A DNA stretch of 64,000 nucleotides from Saccharomycopsis fibuligera x Saccharomycopsis cf. fibuligera (lineage: Eukaryota > Ascomycota > Saccharomycetes > Ascoideales > Saccharomycopsidaceae): positions 2,315,028 through 2,379,027 of the forward strand of contig CP012820.1 in assembly GCA_001936135.1 (NCBI GenBank), read 5' to 3'. The number at the start of each line of letters is the position of its first letter. Position 1 is the stretch's first letter. Below, one piece after another: positions 11,025 through 22,171 of the stretch. Position numbers and translations under genes: made by a program. Below the pieces are notes generated by a model. That model was given only the letters and a program-made list of their open reading frames with translations, was not told the DNA's origin and made no database searches.

Positions 11025-11808
11025 AGCAAAGCAATGCGGTGCACAATTGCCCGCTTGCAAAGCTTGCAACCCGATTATCTCTCAGGCAGAGTCTCGCCGC
11101 TTGCCGCCGCTTGCCACTGCTGCTTGCCGGTTAGCGGCGGTTGACTGCCTATTGGCTGGTGTGCCGTCACATGCAGCAATACGCTCCTGCCGGGCCGTGC
11201 CGAGGCGTGCTGTGCCCAACAGACTTTTACAGAACTGCCAACCTGGCGTACCACCGCCTGCATCAAAGGCAATCTTCTACATTAGACTATACATCCCAAC
11301 ATCCAGGGCGTAACCCGGATATGTGCAACATGTTTGCATGCAGACCGACAACTTGAGTGCTCTTTAAAACCCTACAGGTTGTGCACCCCCTTTTATGCAG
11401 TAGAATGTGTGCAAATGCGCCATTACGCGCGTGTCACTCTCATTGCAAATCGAATTGAAGTGAAGTCATTCTTGCAGTTGCAGTTGCTTGCCTCGCTTAA
11501 CGGTGGCTAGTGTTGTGCTGACCCTTTCCCTCTCACACGCAGTCTCTCGCTCTCTCCAGTCTCAGTTTTTTTTTCTATCCATCCGCCATCAACGATCCCG
11601 CTCCGGGGATACTCTCAAATACCTTTCTGCCTTTGAAGCTATAGCTATCGACTATTCGTATACTAATCCACAGCGTCGTTCCTCTTCTGGACCCACAACC
11701 TATACTTGGCCTCAATATCCAAAGTAGTCACTGACAGCAGCGGTCGCCCATCGCCTGTATCTCACATAGCTTTATGTTTGCACTGCTCATGAAGCCCCTC
11801 CAATATTA
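10060..11808. promoter_or_regulatory. Divergent EFG1-MDS3 intergenic/promoter region
   Basis: 1.75 kb separate the starts of EFG1 (-) and MDS3 (+), so both promoters and 5' leaders lie here. It holds an A20 tract at about 10255-10274, a (GCA)n run near 10988-11022 and a GC-richer segment (about 11030-11270). Several short frames run through the GCA repeat, but they look like composition artefacts. Long leaders are known for EFG1 in Candida; how much of this is transcribed cannot be read from sequence. Confidence 0.6.
10988..11022. repeat. (GCA)n trinucleotide repeat
   Basis: About eleven GCA triplets in a row in the EFG1-MDS3 spacer. It could encode poly-Gln, poly-Ala or poly-Ser depending on frame, but no supported gene covers it. 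It is a likely length-variable microsatellite. Confidence 0.9.
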
Positions 11809-14800
11809 ATGTCTTTTGCTCCAGCGCCCCGTGCTCACTCTCACATCCTTCATCAACATCAACAAAGTCCAACTCAGCATCCCCACCACCCGCAAGGCCA
11901 AACCTCTACTCTGCCCTCAGATTGTATTTCTTGCGATCCCGCTAGCTTTTTTGTTTCCTCTATATCAACTTGCTATGACACCCTTGGCAGTCTCCCAGAC
12001 TGCCGTCTTGGTGCCGCCTCCTGCTTGTACAACCAGTTCATCTTTGTTGTCGGTGGCTTGCGCCAAAATCCATTCCCATTAGATCTCATCTCATTTACCG
12101 CTATTGCTGAACAGTTCCAGCGCTCACCTCAGTCCATTATTGCCAACCTTAGCATTGATATTCATCACTTAAATCTAATCGACAGAAAGTGGTACAAGAT
12201 TGATGCGGCTGAACAATACCAGCTGCCCACCGTTGCTGCTCCAGGGGCAAAAAACTTACATACCACAATCAGCAACGGTACCACCAAGAGCACCAAAACT
12301 AAAAAGAGCCACACCGGTAGCAGTGGCAATAGCAGTGGGCCACTTCCACGGTTTTTCCACTCTATAATTACCGTCAAACACAAATTATACTTATATGGTG
12401 GGATTTCTGTTATCGATGGCAGCTTAGCCGTGCTAGATGATTTATGGGAATTCGATCTCATTGGCCATAATTGGACCTACTTGAACAACATCGGCCATGC
12501 AAGGTTTGCTGCTACTCTAAATATCATACATGATACAAGCAGCCTTTTTCCGTTCGATGAGAGCGCTCTGGAAGGAACTGCTTGTCATTTGGAGAATGAA
12601 GATTCCATTGTTATTAGTGGCGGTACCAACGCAAACGATGATGTTGCCAGCTCTATTCTTATATTCAGTTTGGCCACCAAGCAATTGATCAACAATACGA
12701 ACAGCTTGCAGACTTCCAGTGATGTTGATGTCCATAATGGCAAGTCATTTGTCATTGCTTACCCATTCCATCGCATGTCGACTACTAATGATGCTTTAAT
12801 GTGCTTCAGCAGCAGCAAAGATAATGCCACTGTTCTCAAAACTTACTCAAAATACAATAAAACATTCGTCAACACCATCGTTTCCCACACTGCTGAAGAT
12901 GCCATTGAGTGCCCAATTAAACATTTGCATTTTGTTCAAGGTTTCATGGTGGATAATATCAACATGGTCGTTATGGGGTGGAAGCAACGCAATGTTATCG
13001 AAATATATTTGTTTAATCTTCCCTCATTAAAATGGTCACTGCTTGATAGTAGCTGTTTTGCCCATCCTACAAACTTTCATTTAATCAATGCTGGGTTTCT
13101 TTGGAAACATCATGGGAAATTGATACTTTTGGGAGCTAACGAAACCATTTCTCTACCATACGAGCCACTGAATAAGCAGAATCAAAAGACACATACTAGC
13201 AAGAACCACCTGATTAGTCCTCTTATTCAACATTATCGCAACATAATTGTCTTTGATTTGTCTTTCCTGAATATACTAAAATTTGGGGTCACTGATGACG
13301 CATTGCTTAAGAATAGTTCAAATTTCAAGTTTTTCAGGCAGCTCTATAAGAATGAAATTTTAAATTCTATACAGTTGTCTGATGATGAAAGCGACGACTC
13401 AACAGCAGCTGCAGCAACTGCTAAAGCGCCAAACAATATTTATTCCTATGAAGATTTGGCAAATGAAAATTCTTCTCGCTTTGAAGAGCCGAATTCAAAT
13501 ACAATCTCTGGTGCATTTCCTATTGACAGAGAATTCAGTGCAAGTAACAACAAAAGTAACAACGCTGGAGCACTATTTCAAAAAAACATTAATTTTGAAA
13601 GTTATGTAAACTACTTGGTGCCAAATGCAAACTTGAATTTGAATTCCAATTCTGTGAATTTTTATAACAACTCTGCGGTAGCTTTAGGAAAAAATTTTTA
13701 TCAACGCTACTTGCTGCATCATAACAACTCACTTGCTGATTTCCAAATAGTGGGCACTGATGAGAAATTTCAACCCGTTCCGCTAAATCTTTTGATCAAG
13801 CGCTGGGGACCTTATTTTTGTTATATTCTCGCAGTGGCATACACAAAAAACTTACAAGCCTTGAGCAAAAAAATTGATCAAAACATTGACAATTATAACG
13901 AAGCGGTTAGGGAAGTAGCAGCAGCAGCGGTTGATCTCAGTTATTCGCAAGTTTCTTCTTCTGCCTCTAACTCGAACAAAAGACAGTTGAGTAGCGCTGG
14001 TGGATTATGCTTCAATCTACCGGACCACAGACAGAGTATTGCTCTGAGCCATTCCAGCAACGTGCCTAGCGACTTAAATGAAGACGAAACTTTGATTGAT
14101 GAGAAAATATTTAAAAGTTTCAAAAGCCCGCTAAGTTTCGCTTTGAATTCAAAGAAGGCAGGAATATCTATAGCCGAGGCTCACAGCAATCAGTCCAAAA
14201 GCATGCATAAGAGACATAATAGCAATGGTAGCTACCCATTTTTAAAGAATTCTGTTGTCAGTGGATACATGCACCCAAATGCTACTACTGCTACTACTGC
14301 TACTACTAGCAGCTCGCCTAATACAAGCTCTACCGCCAGCGCAAATAGTAGCGGTAAGATCATTTTTAACTCTCCATTTGAAAATAACAAAAAAATTACC
14401 ATTACTCCCCCTGGACCAGTTTCACCATCTACAAATCAGAGCCAGCATCACCAAAGTCACCAACATCATCACCATAATCAACAAAACATCAGCCCTAGCT
14501 TAACTGATGCATTGAACAATTACTCTGAGTTCATTAATCTTCCGTCATCCAGAAAAAATTCTGTTATTTCAAATCCAAGCAGCTTTACTTCGAATAATTC
14601 TGATCGCCTTTCTATAAATAATCCATCAGCAAGTAAATTAATGCTCAATAAAGCAGTATTGGCCTCAACTACATCTAGTAAAGAAAGACTGAGCATTGCA
14701 AGTGACTCTTTAACCACAGGAGCTTCAGCAAACAGCGGTACAGCTACTAGTACTGGCACTTTTGCTACAGGTACGGCTACAGCCACGACAACTAATACTT

Positions 14801-17800
14801 CCAGAGGCAAAAAAACTAGCAACGCGGGTCTATCGTCTATCCTTGAGCAACCTCCAATGCCCGACTTTGCTCCACCTAGCTTGGAAAATATTAACTCACT
14901 AGATTCTAGTGTTAGTCTGTTGAATTCTAGAGCATCAGTTCCAACTAGTGATACGGATCGCACTAGTACTCATAATAGAAAGAAAGAGTCGATTTCAACA
15001 TATGGTAGGTTCAAAGAAGAAGCAGAAAAGCTTGATGCTGCTCAACAAGAAGCAGAAGCAGAAGCAAAAGCAAAAGCAGATAGAAACGGAAGACGTGAAG
15101 TAGAGGAAAACGAAGCAGATGGTCATAAAGGTCATGGTTGCCTTGAGTTTTTTGATGCTGATCTCGATCATACTTTTAAAGAAGTAAAGCTTTTCATGGG
15201 GGTGCTCGACGAGTACAAAAGATACCATGAAAGCGACGATCCGATAACTCACAGCGTTGAACATAATGACGATTCTGATGTGAAAGGTAAAGGTCAAAAT
15301 CAAAATGAAAGTAAAGATCATACAAATGAGGACCAAGATAATGATGGCAGCAGCAAAAGTTCAGCAAACAATTTGAAGAATCATTATTTGCTTGAGCCAC
15401 TTTTAATCCCTAGAACATTGTACATGCCATGTGACTCGCAAACCATCAAAGCATTCACTGAATTCCTATTAACAGGTCAATTAAATAATAAGATTACCGT
15501 TAACCCAGTGCTTATTGAATTATACATAATGTCCAAATTTTATGAGATCCCACTATTGTATAATTTATCCTCTGAGGTATTGTATGCGGCAATTGGTAAG
15601 AAAGAGAATTTTGTGATGAATTATTTGAGTTTTCTAGAATTTGAATTAGGCGAAATGATTACTAGGTCTGAAAATCAGAAAGCAGAAAATGAAGCAGCCT
15701 TAAATTTAGCTAATAACAATGGAAATGCGGATGAAGTAAAAGGCAAGTTCAAATTGCTGGAAATCGATAATGAAGTTGCGGAGCTACGTCGATTAAAAAA
15801 GGGTTTGCAAAGTGAGTTTAGCGGATTTACCACTTTCATGAAAAACATTGATTACAGCGGCGATTACATGTTGTATATCATGAAGGCAATTGCCGATTAC
15901 AACCTTAAGCTACGAAACAATAGAAAAAGTGCTGCTAGTAAAAACGATACTGATAATTCCAAGGATGATGAGTTTGAATCTGATGATGATTTGGATGATG
16001 ATGATTTGGATGATGATGGATACGAAACCGATGAAATGGATGATTTGATTAACGGGCTCTTATTTGATCAAAAAATGCCGATGAACTTGGGAGATATTTC
16101 AGGAAAGCTCGATACCAAGATTTTTTCCAAGGAACGAAGAGCAAGTTTTGTTAAAATTGAAGATCTCATTAATAACCCAAATCCCCCTTCGGATGACTTG
16201 ATCTCCTTGATCTATCAAGCGGCAACAAGCACAATGGATAACCGATTGATGTTGAGATCATTGTATTTGCTAATGACAATCAAAGTGCTTAATGATTTTA
16301 GAAAGCCGATTGAGGCTAAAATAAAAAATGATTTGGCAAAAGAAGTTGAACAGGAAGAACGCCAGATCAAGCGAGAAAGAGCTGCACAGAAAAAATTGAA
16401 AAAACAGCAGAGATTGGAACAGGATAATTTGAAGAGACAACAAAGGCTTGAGCTTATTGAGAGAGAAAGATGTCAAGTGGAAAGAGAACGCCTTAAAGAA
16501 GAGCAACGGTTGAAGAAAGAACGGCTTCGCAAGTTACTTCACGAGCAGAAACAGAATACAGAAGCTGAAGAATTACGAAAGGGCGGTTCGACTTCGAGTA
16601 TTATCTCAAGTAATTCACTGAACGAAAAGATCTCCACAGGGGCGAATAATTTCCGAAACGGTTATAAAACACAGCCATCTAGTGCCTCAAAGGGCTCATT
16701 AGCTTCCAGCTCGGACCAACCAATGCTGAAAGTCACTACCTATGACCAAGATGATGGCAAGTCAGTGCATAGTGCTGCACAAATACGACCAGTGGACTCT
16801 ATTGGGTCTCTCTCGTCAACTAGTTCAAGCGGCAAAGGCTATGGTGGTGGAGTTCCTAAGATGACTGGACTAACAACGAAAGTGCCAGCAACATCTATTC
16901 CAAAAGGAGCAACCACCCCATTGCAAGCAGGTGCAGGAACGGTAGCCGAGATGCCACCAGCAGTAGCAACAAAACATTCCCCCTTTGGGATCAAACGGCG
17001 TCCGCGTCTTCATACTAGAAGAAGTTTAAGCAGTTTTGGCGACAAAAGCAAAACGCACCAGTCAGTTGGTACGGAGCAGAGCGCTGTTGACAATGATAGT
17101 AGCCGCAAAAGCGAGAAGAACAATAACCAGCAGCATCACCATAGTCACCCTCATGGCAAGTTTTTCAAGTTTCGTAATTTTGGACACTCGTACTCGCACT
17201 CGCGCTCGCCTAGGGATAGTATGATTTCTGAGGAGGAAGGGAAACAAAGTAATGGCGATTATAATGCGGAAAGCAGCAATGACAACAGCAGTGTTGTTGC
17301 CAGCCCTTACAATTCGTCCAAGGGATCGCTTCAGTTTTCAGGATCTGCGGCTGGTGCTGGTGCCGCCGTGCCAAACTTTGATGAGCTGAGCTTCATTAAT
17401 AGCCATAGCTTGGATCAGCCGCCGGAGAATCAGCTGCAGCCACAGTTACTTAGTGCCCCGGACAGCGCTAATACACCGCTGCACTTACCCAACATACATG
17501 TCCCAGAGCCCTATGGGGCAGCACATTCACGCAACCCTACATTCTTAGGCGCAGCTATGGACGCCCGAGCAGATAGCAGTAAACGAAAGGGCGGCGGTTT
17601 TACCACTGCAGATAATAGCAGCGTCAGGCTGCCTTCTGCTACAGGAAGCGACAACGAGAGTGTTGTATATGGCCGCCCTGCTGATTTGTTGGAGAAAGCT
17701 AAGGCCGGTAGTTTGGCAGGTAGGATGCAGCAGAATCTTAGCGATGCGCCAAGAGACGCAGCCGCTGGAGCAGGAAGCCGGTATGGCGGGGTGCCGTTGA

Positions 17801-17883
17801 GTGAAGCATCCTCGGTTGGCTCGACGGGCAGAGCAAAGAAGCACGAGAAGAAGGATGACAGGTTTCGGTTGTTTCATCATTGA
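11809..17883 (+). CDS. MDS3: Mds3/Pmd1-type kelch-BTB regulatory protein
   Basis: A 2024-residue protein resembling yeast Mds3/Pmd1, cytoplasmic regulators of TOR/pH responses, sporulation and, in Candida, filamentation. The N-terminal ~470 residues have kelch-like blades (LYNQFIFVVGGL, KHKLYLYGGISV, IVISGGTNA, IDRKWYKI). A BTB-like start (ADFQIVG...LLIKRWGPYF) begins at about residue 643, but the remaining BTB helices (FTEFLLTGQL, IELYIMSKFYEIPLL) come only near 1198-1260. A ~500-residue Ser/Asn/Thr/Ala-rich insert splits the fold. An acidic Asp-rich patch (about 1385-1405) and a charged coiled coil (about 1511-1585, rich in Glu/Arg/Lys) follow, then a long disordered Ser-rich tail ending in RFRLFHH. 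ATG at 11809 lies upstream of the first kelch strand. It contains several CTG codons in its variable parts. The family call rests on architecture and motifs. Confidence 0.78.
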   Translation: MSFAPAPRAHSHILHQHQQSPTQHPHHPQGQTSTLPSDCISCDPASFFVSSISTCYDTLGSLPDCRLGAASCLYNQFIFVVGGLRQNPFPLDLISFTAIAEQFQRSPQSIIANLSIDIHHLNLIDRKWYKIDAAEQYQLPTVAAPGAKNLHTTISNGTTKSTKTKKSHTGSSGNSSGPLPRFFHSIITVKHKLYLYGGISVIDGSLAVLDDLWEFDLIGHNWTYLNNIGHARFAATLNIIHDTSSLFPFDESALEGTACHLENEDSIVISGGTNANDDVASSILIFSLATKQLINNTNSLQTSSDVDVHNGKSFVIAYPFHRMSTTNDALMCFSSSKDNATVLKTYSKYNKTFVNTIVSHTAEDAIECPIKHLHFVQGFMVDNINMVVMGWKQRNVIEIYLFNLPSLKWSLLDSSCFAHPTNFHLINAGFLWKHHGKLILLGANETISLPYEPLNKQNQKTHTSKNHLISPLIQHYRNIIVFDLSFLNILKFGVTDDALLKNSSNFKFFRQLYKNEILNSIQLSDDESDDSTAAAATAKAPNNIYSYEDLANENSSRFEEPNSNTISGAFPIDREFSASNNKSNNAGALFQKNINFESYVNYLVPNANLNLNSNSVNFYNNSAVALGKNFYQRYLLHHNNSLADFQIVGTDEKFQPVPLNLLIKRWGPYFCYILAVAYTKNLQALSKKIDQNIDNYNEAVREVAAAAVDLSYSQVSSSASNSNKRQLSSAGGLCFNLPDHRQSIALSHSSNVPSDLNEDETLIDEKIFKSFKSPLSFALNSKKAGISIAEAHSNQSKSMHKRHNSNGSYPFLKNSVVSGYMHPNATTATTATTSSSPNTSSTASANSSGKIIFNSPFENNKKITITPPGPVSPSTNQSQHHQSHQHHHHNQQNISPSLTDALNNYSEFINLPSSRKNSVISNPSSFTSNNSDRLSINNPSASKLMLNKAVLASTTSSKERLSIASDSLTTGASANSGTATSTGTFATGTATATTTNTSRGKKTSNAGLSSILEQPPMPDFAPPSLENINSLDSSVSLLNSRASVPTSDTDRTSTHNRKKESISTYGRFKEEAEKLDAAQQEAEAEAKAKADRNGRREVEENEADGHKGHGCLEFFDADLDHTFKEVKLFMGVLDEYKRYHESDDPITHSVEHNDDSDVKGKGQNQNESKDHTNEDQDNDGSSKSSANNLKNHYLLEPLLIPRTLYMPCDSQTIKAFTEFLLTGQLNNKITVNPVLIELYIMSKFYEIPLLYNLSSEVLYAAIGKKENFVMNYLSFLEFELGEMITRSENQKAENEAALNLANNNGNADEVKGKFKLLEIDNEVAELRRLKKGLQSEFSGFTTFMKNIDYSGDYMLYIMKAIADYNLKLRNNRKSAASKNDTDNSKDDEFESDDDLDDDDLDDDGYETDEMDDLINGLLFDQKMPMNLGDISGKLDTKIFSKERRASFVKIEDLINNPNPPSDDLISLIYQAATSTMDNRLMLRSLYLLMTIKVLNDFRKPIEAKIKNDLAKEVEQEERQIKRERAAQKKLKKQQRLEQDNLKRQQRLELIERERCQVERERLKEEQRLKKERLRKLLHEQKQNTEAEELRKGGSTSSIISSNSLNEKISTGANNFRNGYKTQPSSASKGSLASSSDQPMLKVTTYDQDDGKSVHSAAQIRPVDSIGSLSSTSSSGKGYGGGVPKMTGLTTKVPATSIPKGATTPLQAGAGTVAEMPPAVATKHSPFGIKRRPRLHTRRSLSSFGDKSKTHQSVGTEQSAVDNDSSRKSEKNNNQQHHHSHPHGKFFKFRNFGHSYSHSRSPRDSMISEEEGKQSNGDYNAESSNDNSSVVASPYNSSKGSLQFSGSAAGAGAAVPNFDELSFINSHSLDQPPENQLQPQLLSAPDSANTPLHLPNIHVPEPYGAAHSRNPTFLGAAMDARADSSKRKGGGFTTADNSSVRLPSATGSDNESVVYGRPADLLEKAKAGSLAGRMQQNLSDAPRDAAAGAGSRYGGVPLSEASSVGSTGRAKKHEKKDDRFRLFHH

Positions 17884-17924
17884 AGCTTATGGTTACTGCT
17901 CTTTCTTTTATCTTTTTTTTTTTT

Positions 17925-17956
<32 letters not shown>

Positions 17957-19615
17957 TTCTTTTGTGTGTTACTTACTTTTCTTGCTGGACTTTATATTCT
18001 TTCAAATTGGTGTTCTATATTCCGTTGCTTAGACTTGGATGTACCGGTGGTGAGCGTCAACGTCCAAACGGACTAAATACGAACCTGGGTTTTTGTTTTA
18101 TTTGTGTCTTCTTCGCCCGCCTGTCCAACTGCCAGGTTGGAGCGGAGCGTCACTCCGTTGGGCGCTCGACTACAGGTTTTCTGTTGAGCTAGTTGGGAGG
18201 CTTGCTGGACCCGCGTAGCAGGTTGTAGATTGCGCTTTAAAGTCTGTTTGTAACTCACCGCGCCGCTGGAGAGCCATCCGCTGGCATCCAATCGGGTATC
18301 TGCTTTGTAGAGTATTGCCGTTTTCTCGCGGCAGTGCACCTTTGCGCTTGAGCTCGGAAGCTGCACTTGCATAGAGCTCCAGCAGCAAGAGCGTGGCAAC
18401 AATGCCGTCAAAGGTGGCTCAGTAGCTCTTGACCATGTATGTATGGCAGATACTGCTCAACTTTGGAAGCGCCTGTCCTGGAACAAAAGATCACCAGCGT
18501 GTCGCCGCAACGCAGACCACCCAACGGGGTGCCGGACCCCCAACGCAAAGAACCGGCCGGTCTGTTTACTTTCTGCCGCGAAAGGATGTTTGTGTGCAAG
18601 AGCACGCGGCGCCCTGCCTAAATATGCATGGCCGCGGCGGCGCTACCCTCCCTAAAATGTTTGCACAGCCACCGGGCAACGCGCTTTTGCAACGCAGAGC
18701 GTTTGCGGTGCCATGCAGCATAGCCGCCAGGAACCGCGAACAAGTATTGCATTGCAATATTGCCCCGAGACAGAGAGGCCGGCCAGCTGGAGCGAATAAA
18801 GGGCTCTGGACTATCTGGGTGAGGAAGTGGGCCGCCGGGGGTTCGAGTCTGGTGCCCGTGCAGAGTGGTTCAGGCGTGGCGGCGGGTGGTGTGGCCTACT
18901 TATGGGCTGTAGCATGGCGTAGCGTAGGACCGAGCAAGCGAGCGAGAGCGAGTGAGCGAGTGAGCGAGTGATTGAGTGAGTGAGTGTGTGCATGGATGTT
19001 ATCCAGCAAGGCGCTGCTAAAAACGCCGCTAGAGACGCCGAGAGAGCGCTGGTATATTAATAGCAGCAGACACTGCCCATTTCCAGCAGCGTTGGTGATT
19101 GTATATACAAACAACATGTCGTATTGTTGAAGAGGTCCGCAGTGCAATGCGACAGTGGCGGCCGTGAGTCAGTATTGTCAAGAGAAAGTGTAGATTGATT
19201 CGTCCAAGAAAACTATCGCACACTATCCAGCTCTAAGAACCTCTCTTTTTTTTTCCCAGAGACGCCGTGTGCACCGTCCACCAGACAGTACTGTTCTCTT
19301 CCTGTTCCTGCTCCTCTTCTTCCTCGTCGTCTTCTGCGCTTAGCGGTACCGCAGCCAGGTGTCAAGTAGAGTTCGTTTTTTCTTTTTTCTTGCTTTCCGT
19401 GTTCCTTCCTTCATCTTTGTTTTCTTTTGTTTCCAGCAAAGCAAATCAAGCCAAAACATCCACGTCCAATCCACAACAGAGCCATCCATTGCAAAACACA
19501 CTCGCACACTCGCACTCGCACACACACGTCTATACACGCTGCTCCGGCACAGTACAAGCACCGCTTCAAGAAGAAAGCCAAAGCACGGCTTCCACAGTAC
19601 ACACAGACACACAAC
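17884..19615. other. Gene-free spacer and 5' leader of the Flc gene
   Basis: 1.73 kb between MDS3 and the Flc-like gene. It starts with T-rich 3' sequence (T23 at 17913-17935, then TTTTC repeats), becomes GC-rich (about 18120-19020), and ends in a pyrimidine/CA-rich leader (about 19250-19610) directly before the ATG. A frame of 180 codons (18429-18971) has the composition of GC-rich noise and no recognisable domain. A (GAGY)n tetranucleotide run lies at 18931-18991. Confidence 0.6.
18931..18991. repeat. (GAGC/GAGT)n tetranucleotide microsatellite
   Basis: About fourteen imperfect 4-bp units alternate GAGC and GAGT, ending in GTGTGTG. It lies in the GC-rich spacer upstream of the Flc gene. 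Confidence 0.85.
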
Positions 19616-22171
19616 ATGATATTCAGGAATCTTCTATTCCTCTTCGCCCTTGTCTTCAACCTCCAGCTAGCCTCTGCGGAGCGCTACATCGAAACGTCCT
19701 CGTTGCTAACCTGTATGCAGAACTCCCAGCTTACCGCCTCGTACTTCAACGTTGTCTACACCCCAAACGACACCAAGGTCTACTTTGACATCAGCGCCAT
19801 CTCCACCTTGTCCGGCTACATCCGCGCCCACATGGAGGTCATCGTCTATGGTCTCACGGTGGTGGAAAAAAACATGTCCATGTGCGACTTGGGCTACAAG
19901 AACTTGTGTCCCATCAGCGCTGGCCGTATCGACGTTGATTCCAACTACGAAGTGAGCAGCAGCTACACAAAACAAATCCCCGCCATTGCCTTCACCGTCC
20001 CCGATTTGGATGCCAAAGTCAAAGTCACCGTGTACAGCAACGACACCACCAACAACACCGCAGTGGCGTGTGTTGAAGCGCTACTTACTAACGGGAAAAC
20101 AGTGCAGACCAAGTACGCGTCGTGGCCCATAGCCGCAATCTCGGGGCTTGGGTTGATCACGTCCGGGGTCATTTCTGTCACCGGCCATTCCAACACCGCG
20201 GCCCATATCGCCTCCAACTCGCTCTCGTTGTTCGTCTATTTCCAAAACTTGGCAATTACTTCGATGATGGCTGTTGACAGAGTGCCGCCGATTGCCGCTG
20301 CTTGGTGCCAAAACTTCCAGTGGTCTATGGGCATTATTCATTTGAAGTTTTTGACTAAAATTGCTAACTGGTACGTGCAAGCGACCGGAGGAAAGTCGAC
20401 GTCGGTGCTTAGCAACAAGAAAGTTTTGTCCATTTCCGTACAAAAAAAGTTGATCAAGAGATCGGGCTATCAAACGCTAAAGTACTTGAGCGACTTGTAT
20501 GAGCGCGCACAAAATAACAACTACTTGTTGGTGACTCCTAAATACCAGGCCAGACACCGTTACAATCCCAGCGATCATGTCTACATTGCTAAAAGAGCAA
20601 CCACTGTCGCTGACACCTTGGAGGATAGCAGTCTTTATAATACTGATGAGACCAATAGCACCGCTTTAACTTCCAAGATTTTGGTTTTGCGCGGCATTCA
20701 AAGAGTCGCTTATTTGGCCAGTATCGAGATCACATCGTTGTTTTTCACCGGTATGGTATTCACGATTTTCTTTGCCTTTGTGCTTGTTGTTTGTCTCACA
20801 GTCTTCAAAGCTATTATCGAAGTGCTTATCCGTGCAAACGTTATCAAAGATGTCAAATTTTCAGAGTATCGCGGCCAGTGGCGCAACATTATCAAGGGCG
20901 CGCTTTACCGTTTGTTTTTGATTGGTTTACCGCAGATTGTTGTTCTATGTTTGTGGGAGCTAACCGAGCGCGATAGTGTTGCCTGTGTGGTCATGGCTAT
21001 TGTGCTTCTCGTCATTGTTCTCGGCATTCTTGTACAAGCTTCCATCAAGTTGGTGCTTATTGGTCGCGAGTCGGTGAGACTATACAAGAACCCAGCATAC
21101 AGCCTTTATGGCGATACCAAAATTTTGAACAAGTACGGATTTTTGTACGTGCAATATAGTGCTGGATGTTACTACTGGATTGCTGTGTCGTTGACTTATA
21201 TTATCCTCAGATCGTTGATTATTGCCGTGTTGCAGCATACTGGTAAGGTGCAGGCAGTGATTATCTTTGTCTTTGAGTTGGTGTATTTCATTTCCCTTTG
21301 CAGCGTCAGACCATACATGGACCGCCGTACCAATGTTTTCAACATTTTGATTCACTTGGTAAATTTGATTAATGCTGTATTCTTTTTGATTTTCAGTAAC
21401 ATATTTGGCCAAAAAGATGTTGTCAGTTCTATTTCTGGAGTGGTGTTGTTTGTGCTTAATGCAATTTTTTCATTGATTTTGTTGATTTTTACCATTGTTA
21501 CTTGTGTGATGGCTATTCTCTATAAGAATCCAGACACCAAATACACTCCGGTGAACGACGATAGAGTTTGCTTCATCAAAAGATCTGATGGCGACGAAAA
21601 ACTAAGAGGTGGCACCGAATTGGGTGAACTAGGTAGCACTGCCTTGCGAGGCCATGAAGACTTGGATTTGATGCAAACGTTAAGTCATCAGCATGCTAAC
21701 AGTAGCACTTACGGACCTTCGCTTGGCAAAAGCAATGGTTTTGATGATGACGATTATGACGTTGATGATAAGTTTCCTTCTTCAAGGTTGCCAACTGCTG
21801 CTGGCGCTGCGGGTGCGGGAGCTGTAGGCGCTGGTATGATGGGTGCTAGCACTACCGGTGGAAGCAATAGAAACCGCAGTGACTCACTTAATGAGGGCCA
21901 TATGGTACAACCAGGTTCATTGATTTACAATAATCATGGAAGCGGTTTGAGTTCAGGCTCGTTGGGCGCAGTTAGTAAACCAGGCAACGTTTATGGCGAT
22001 TTGAACACGGGCTACAAGGGTATGTCAGATACGACTGGTACAGGAACGGGCAGTACTAATACTCTTGGGCCAAATCAGTATTCGAGTTATGGAGGGTCCA
22101 GTAATATGTATCCGTACGATATGTCTGGATCCAGTACGAATTTGGCACATAATCCATATGGGAAATATTAG
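19616..22171 (+). CDS. Flc/TRP-like multi-spanning membrane protein
   Basis: An 851-residue membrane protein of the fungal Flc (flavin carrier)/TRP-like family, linked to FAD import into the ER, calcium handling and cell-wall integrity. The N-terminus (residues 1-21, hydrophobic, ending ASA) is a signal peptide. A lumenal ML-like domain follows (about 22-165; cysteines in LTCMQ, MCDLGYKNLCP and VACVEALL). A polytopic domain with about nine hydrophobic segments spans about 170-650. The tail (about 650-851) is hydrophilic, Gly/Ser/Asn-rich, with an Asp-rich patch and an Ala/Gly run. I chose ATG 19616 because it begins directly with the signal peptide; the frame is open further upstream, but that part is His/Thr-rich leader. 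No CTG codon was noticed in the gene. Which of FLC1-3 it matches is not decided. Confidence 0.82.
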   Translation: MIFRNLLFLFALVFNLQLASAERYIETSSLLTCMQNSQLTASYFNVVYTPNDTKVYFDISAISTLSGYIRAHMEVIVYGLTVVEKNMSMCDLGYKNLCPISAGRIDVDSNYEVSSSYTKQIPAIAFTVPDLDAKVKVTVYSNDTTNNTAVACVEALLTNGKTVQTKYASWPIAAISGLGLITSGVISVTGHSNTAAHIASNSLSLFVYFQNLAITSMMAVDRVPPIAAAWCQNFQWSMGIIHLKFLTKIANWYVQATGGKSTSVLSNKKVLSISVQKKLIKRSGYQTLKYLSDLYERAQNNNYLLVTPKYQARHRYNPSDHVYIAKRATTVADTLEDSSLYNTDETNSTALTSKILVLRGIQRVAYLASIEITSLFFTGMVFTIFFAFVLVVCLTVFKAIIEVLIRANVIKDVKFSEYRGQWRNIIKGALYRLFLIGLPQIVVLCLWELTERDSVACVVMAIVLLVIVLGILVQASIKLVLIGRESVRLYKNPAYSLYGDTKILNKYGFLYVQYSAGCYYWIAVSLTYIILRSLIIAVLQHTGKVQAVIIFVFELVYFISLCSVRPYMDRRTNVFNILIHLVNLINAVFFLIFSNIFGQKDVVSSISGVVLFVLNAIFSLILLIFTIVTCVMAILYKNPDTKYTPVNDDRVCFIKRSDGDEKLRGGTELGELGSTALRGHEDLDLMQTLSHQHANSSTYGPSLGKSNGFDDDDYDVDDKFPSSRLPTAAGAAGAGAVGAGMMGASTTGGSNRNRSDSLNEGHMVQPGSLIYNNHGSGLSSGSLGAVSKPGNVYGDLNTGYKGMSDTTGTGTGSTNTLGPNQYSSYGGSSNMYPYDMSGSSTNLAHNPYGKY

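Noticed and set aside
18838-18860. GGTTCGAGTCT, resembling a tRNA B box
   Set aside because: Flanking bases do not form a T stem or acceptor stem and no A box lies at the right distance upstream.
18429-18971. 180-codon + strand frame
   Set aside because: GC-rich spacer DNA, open in several frames at once, no domain; composition-driven.
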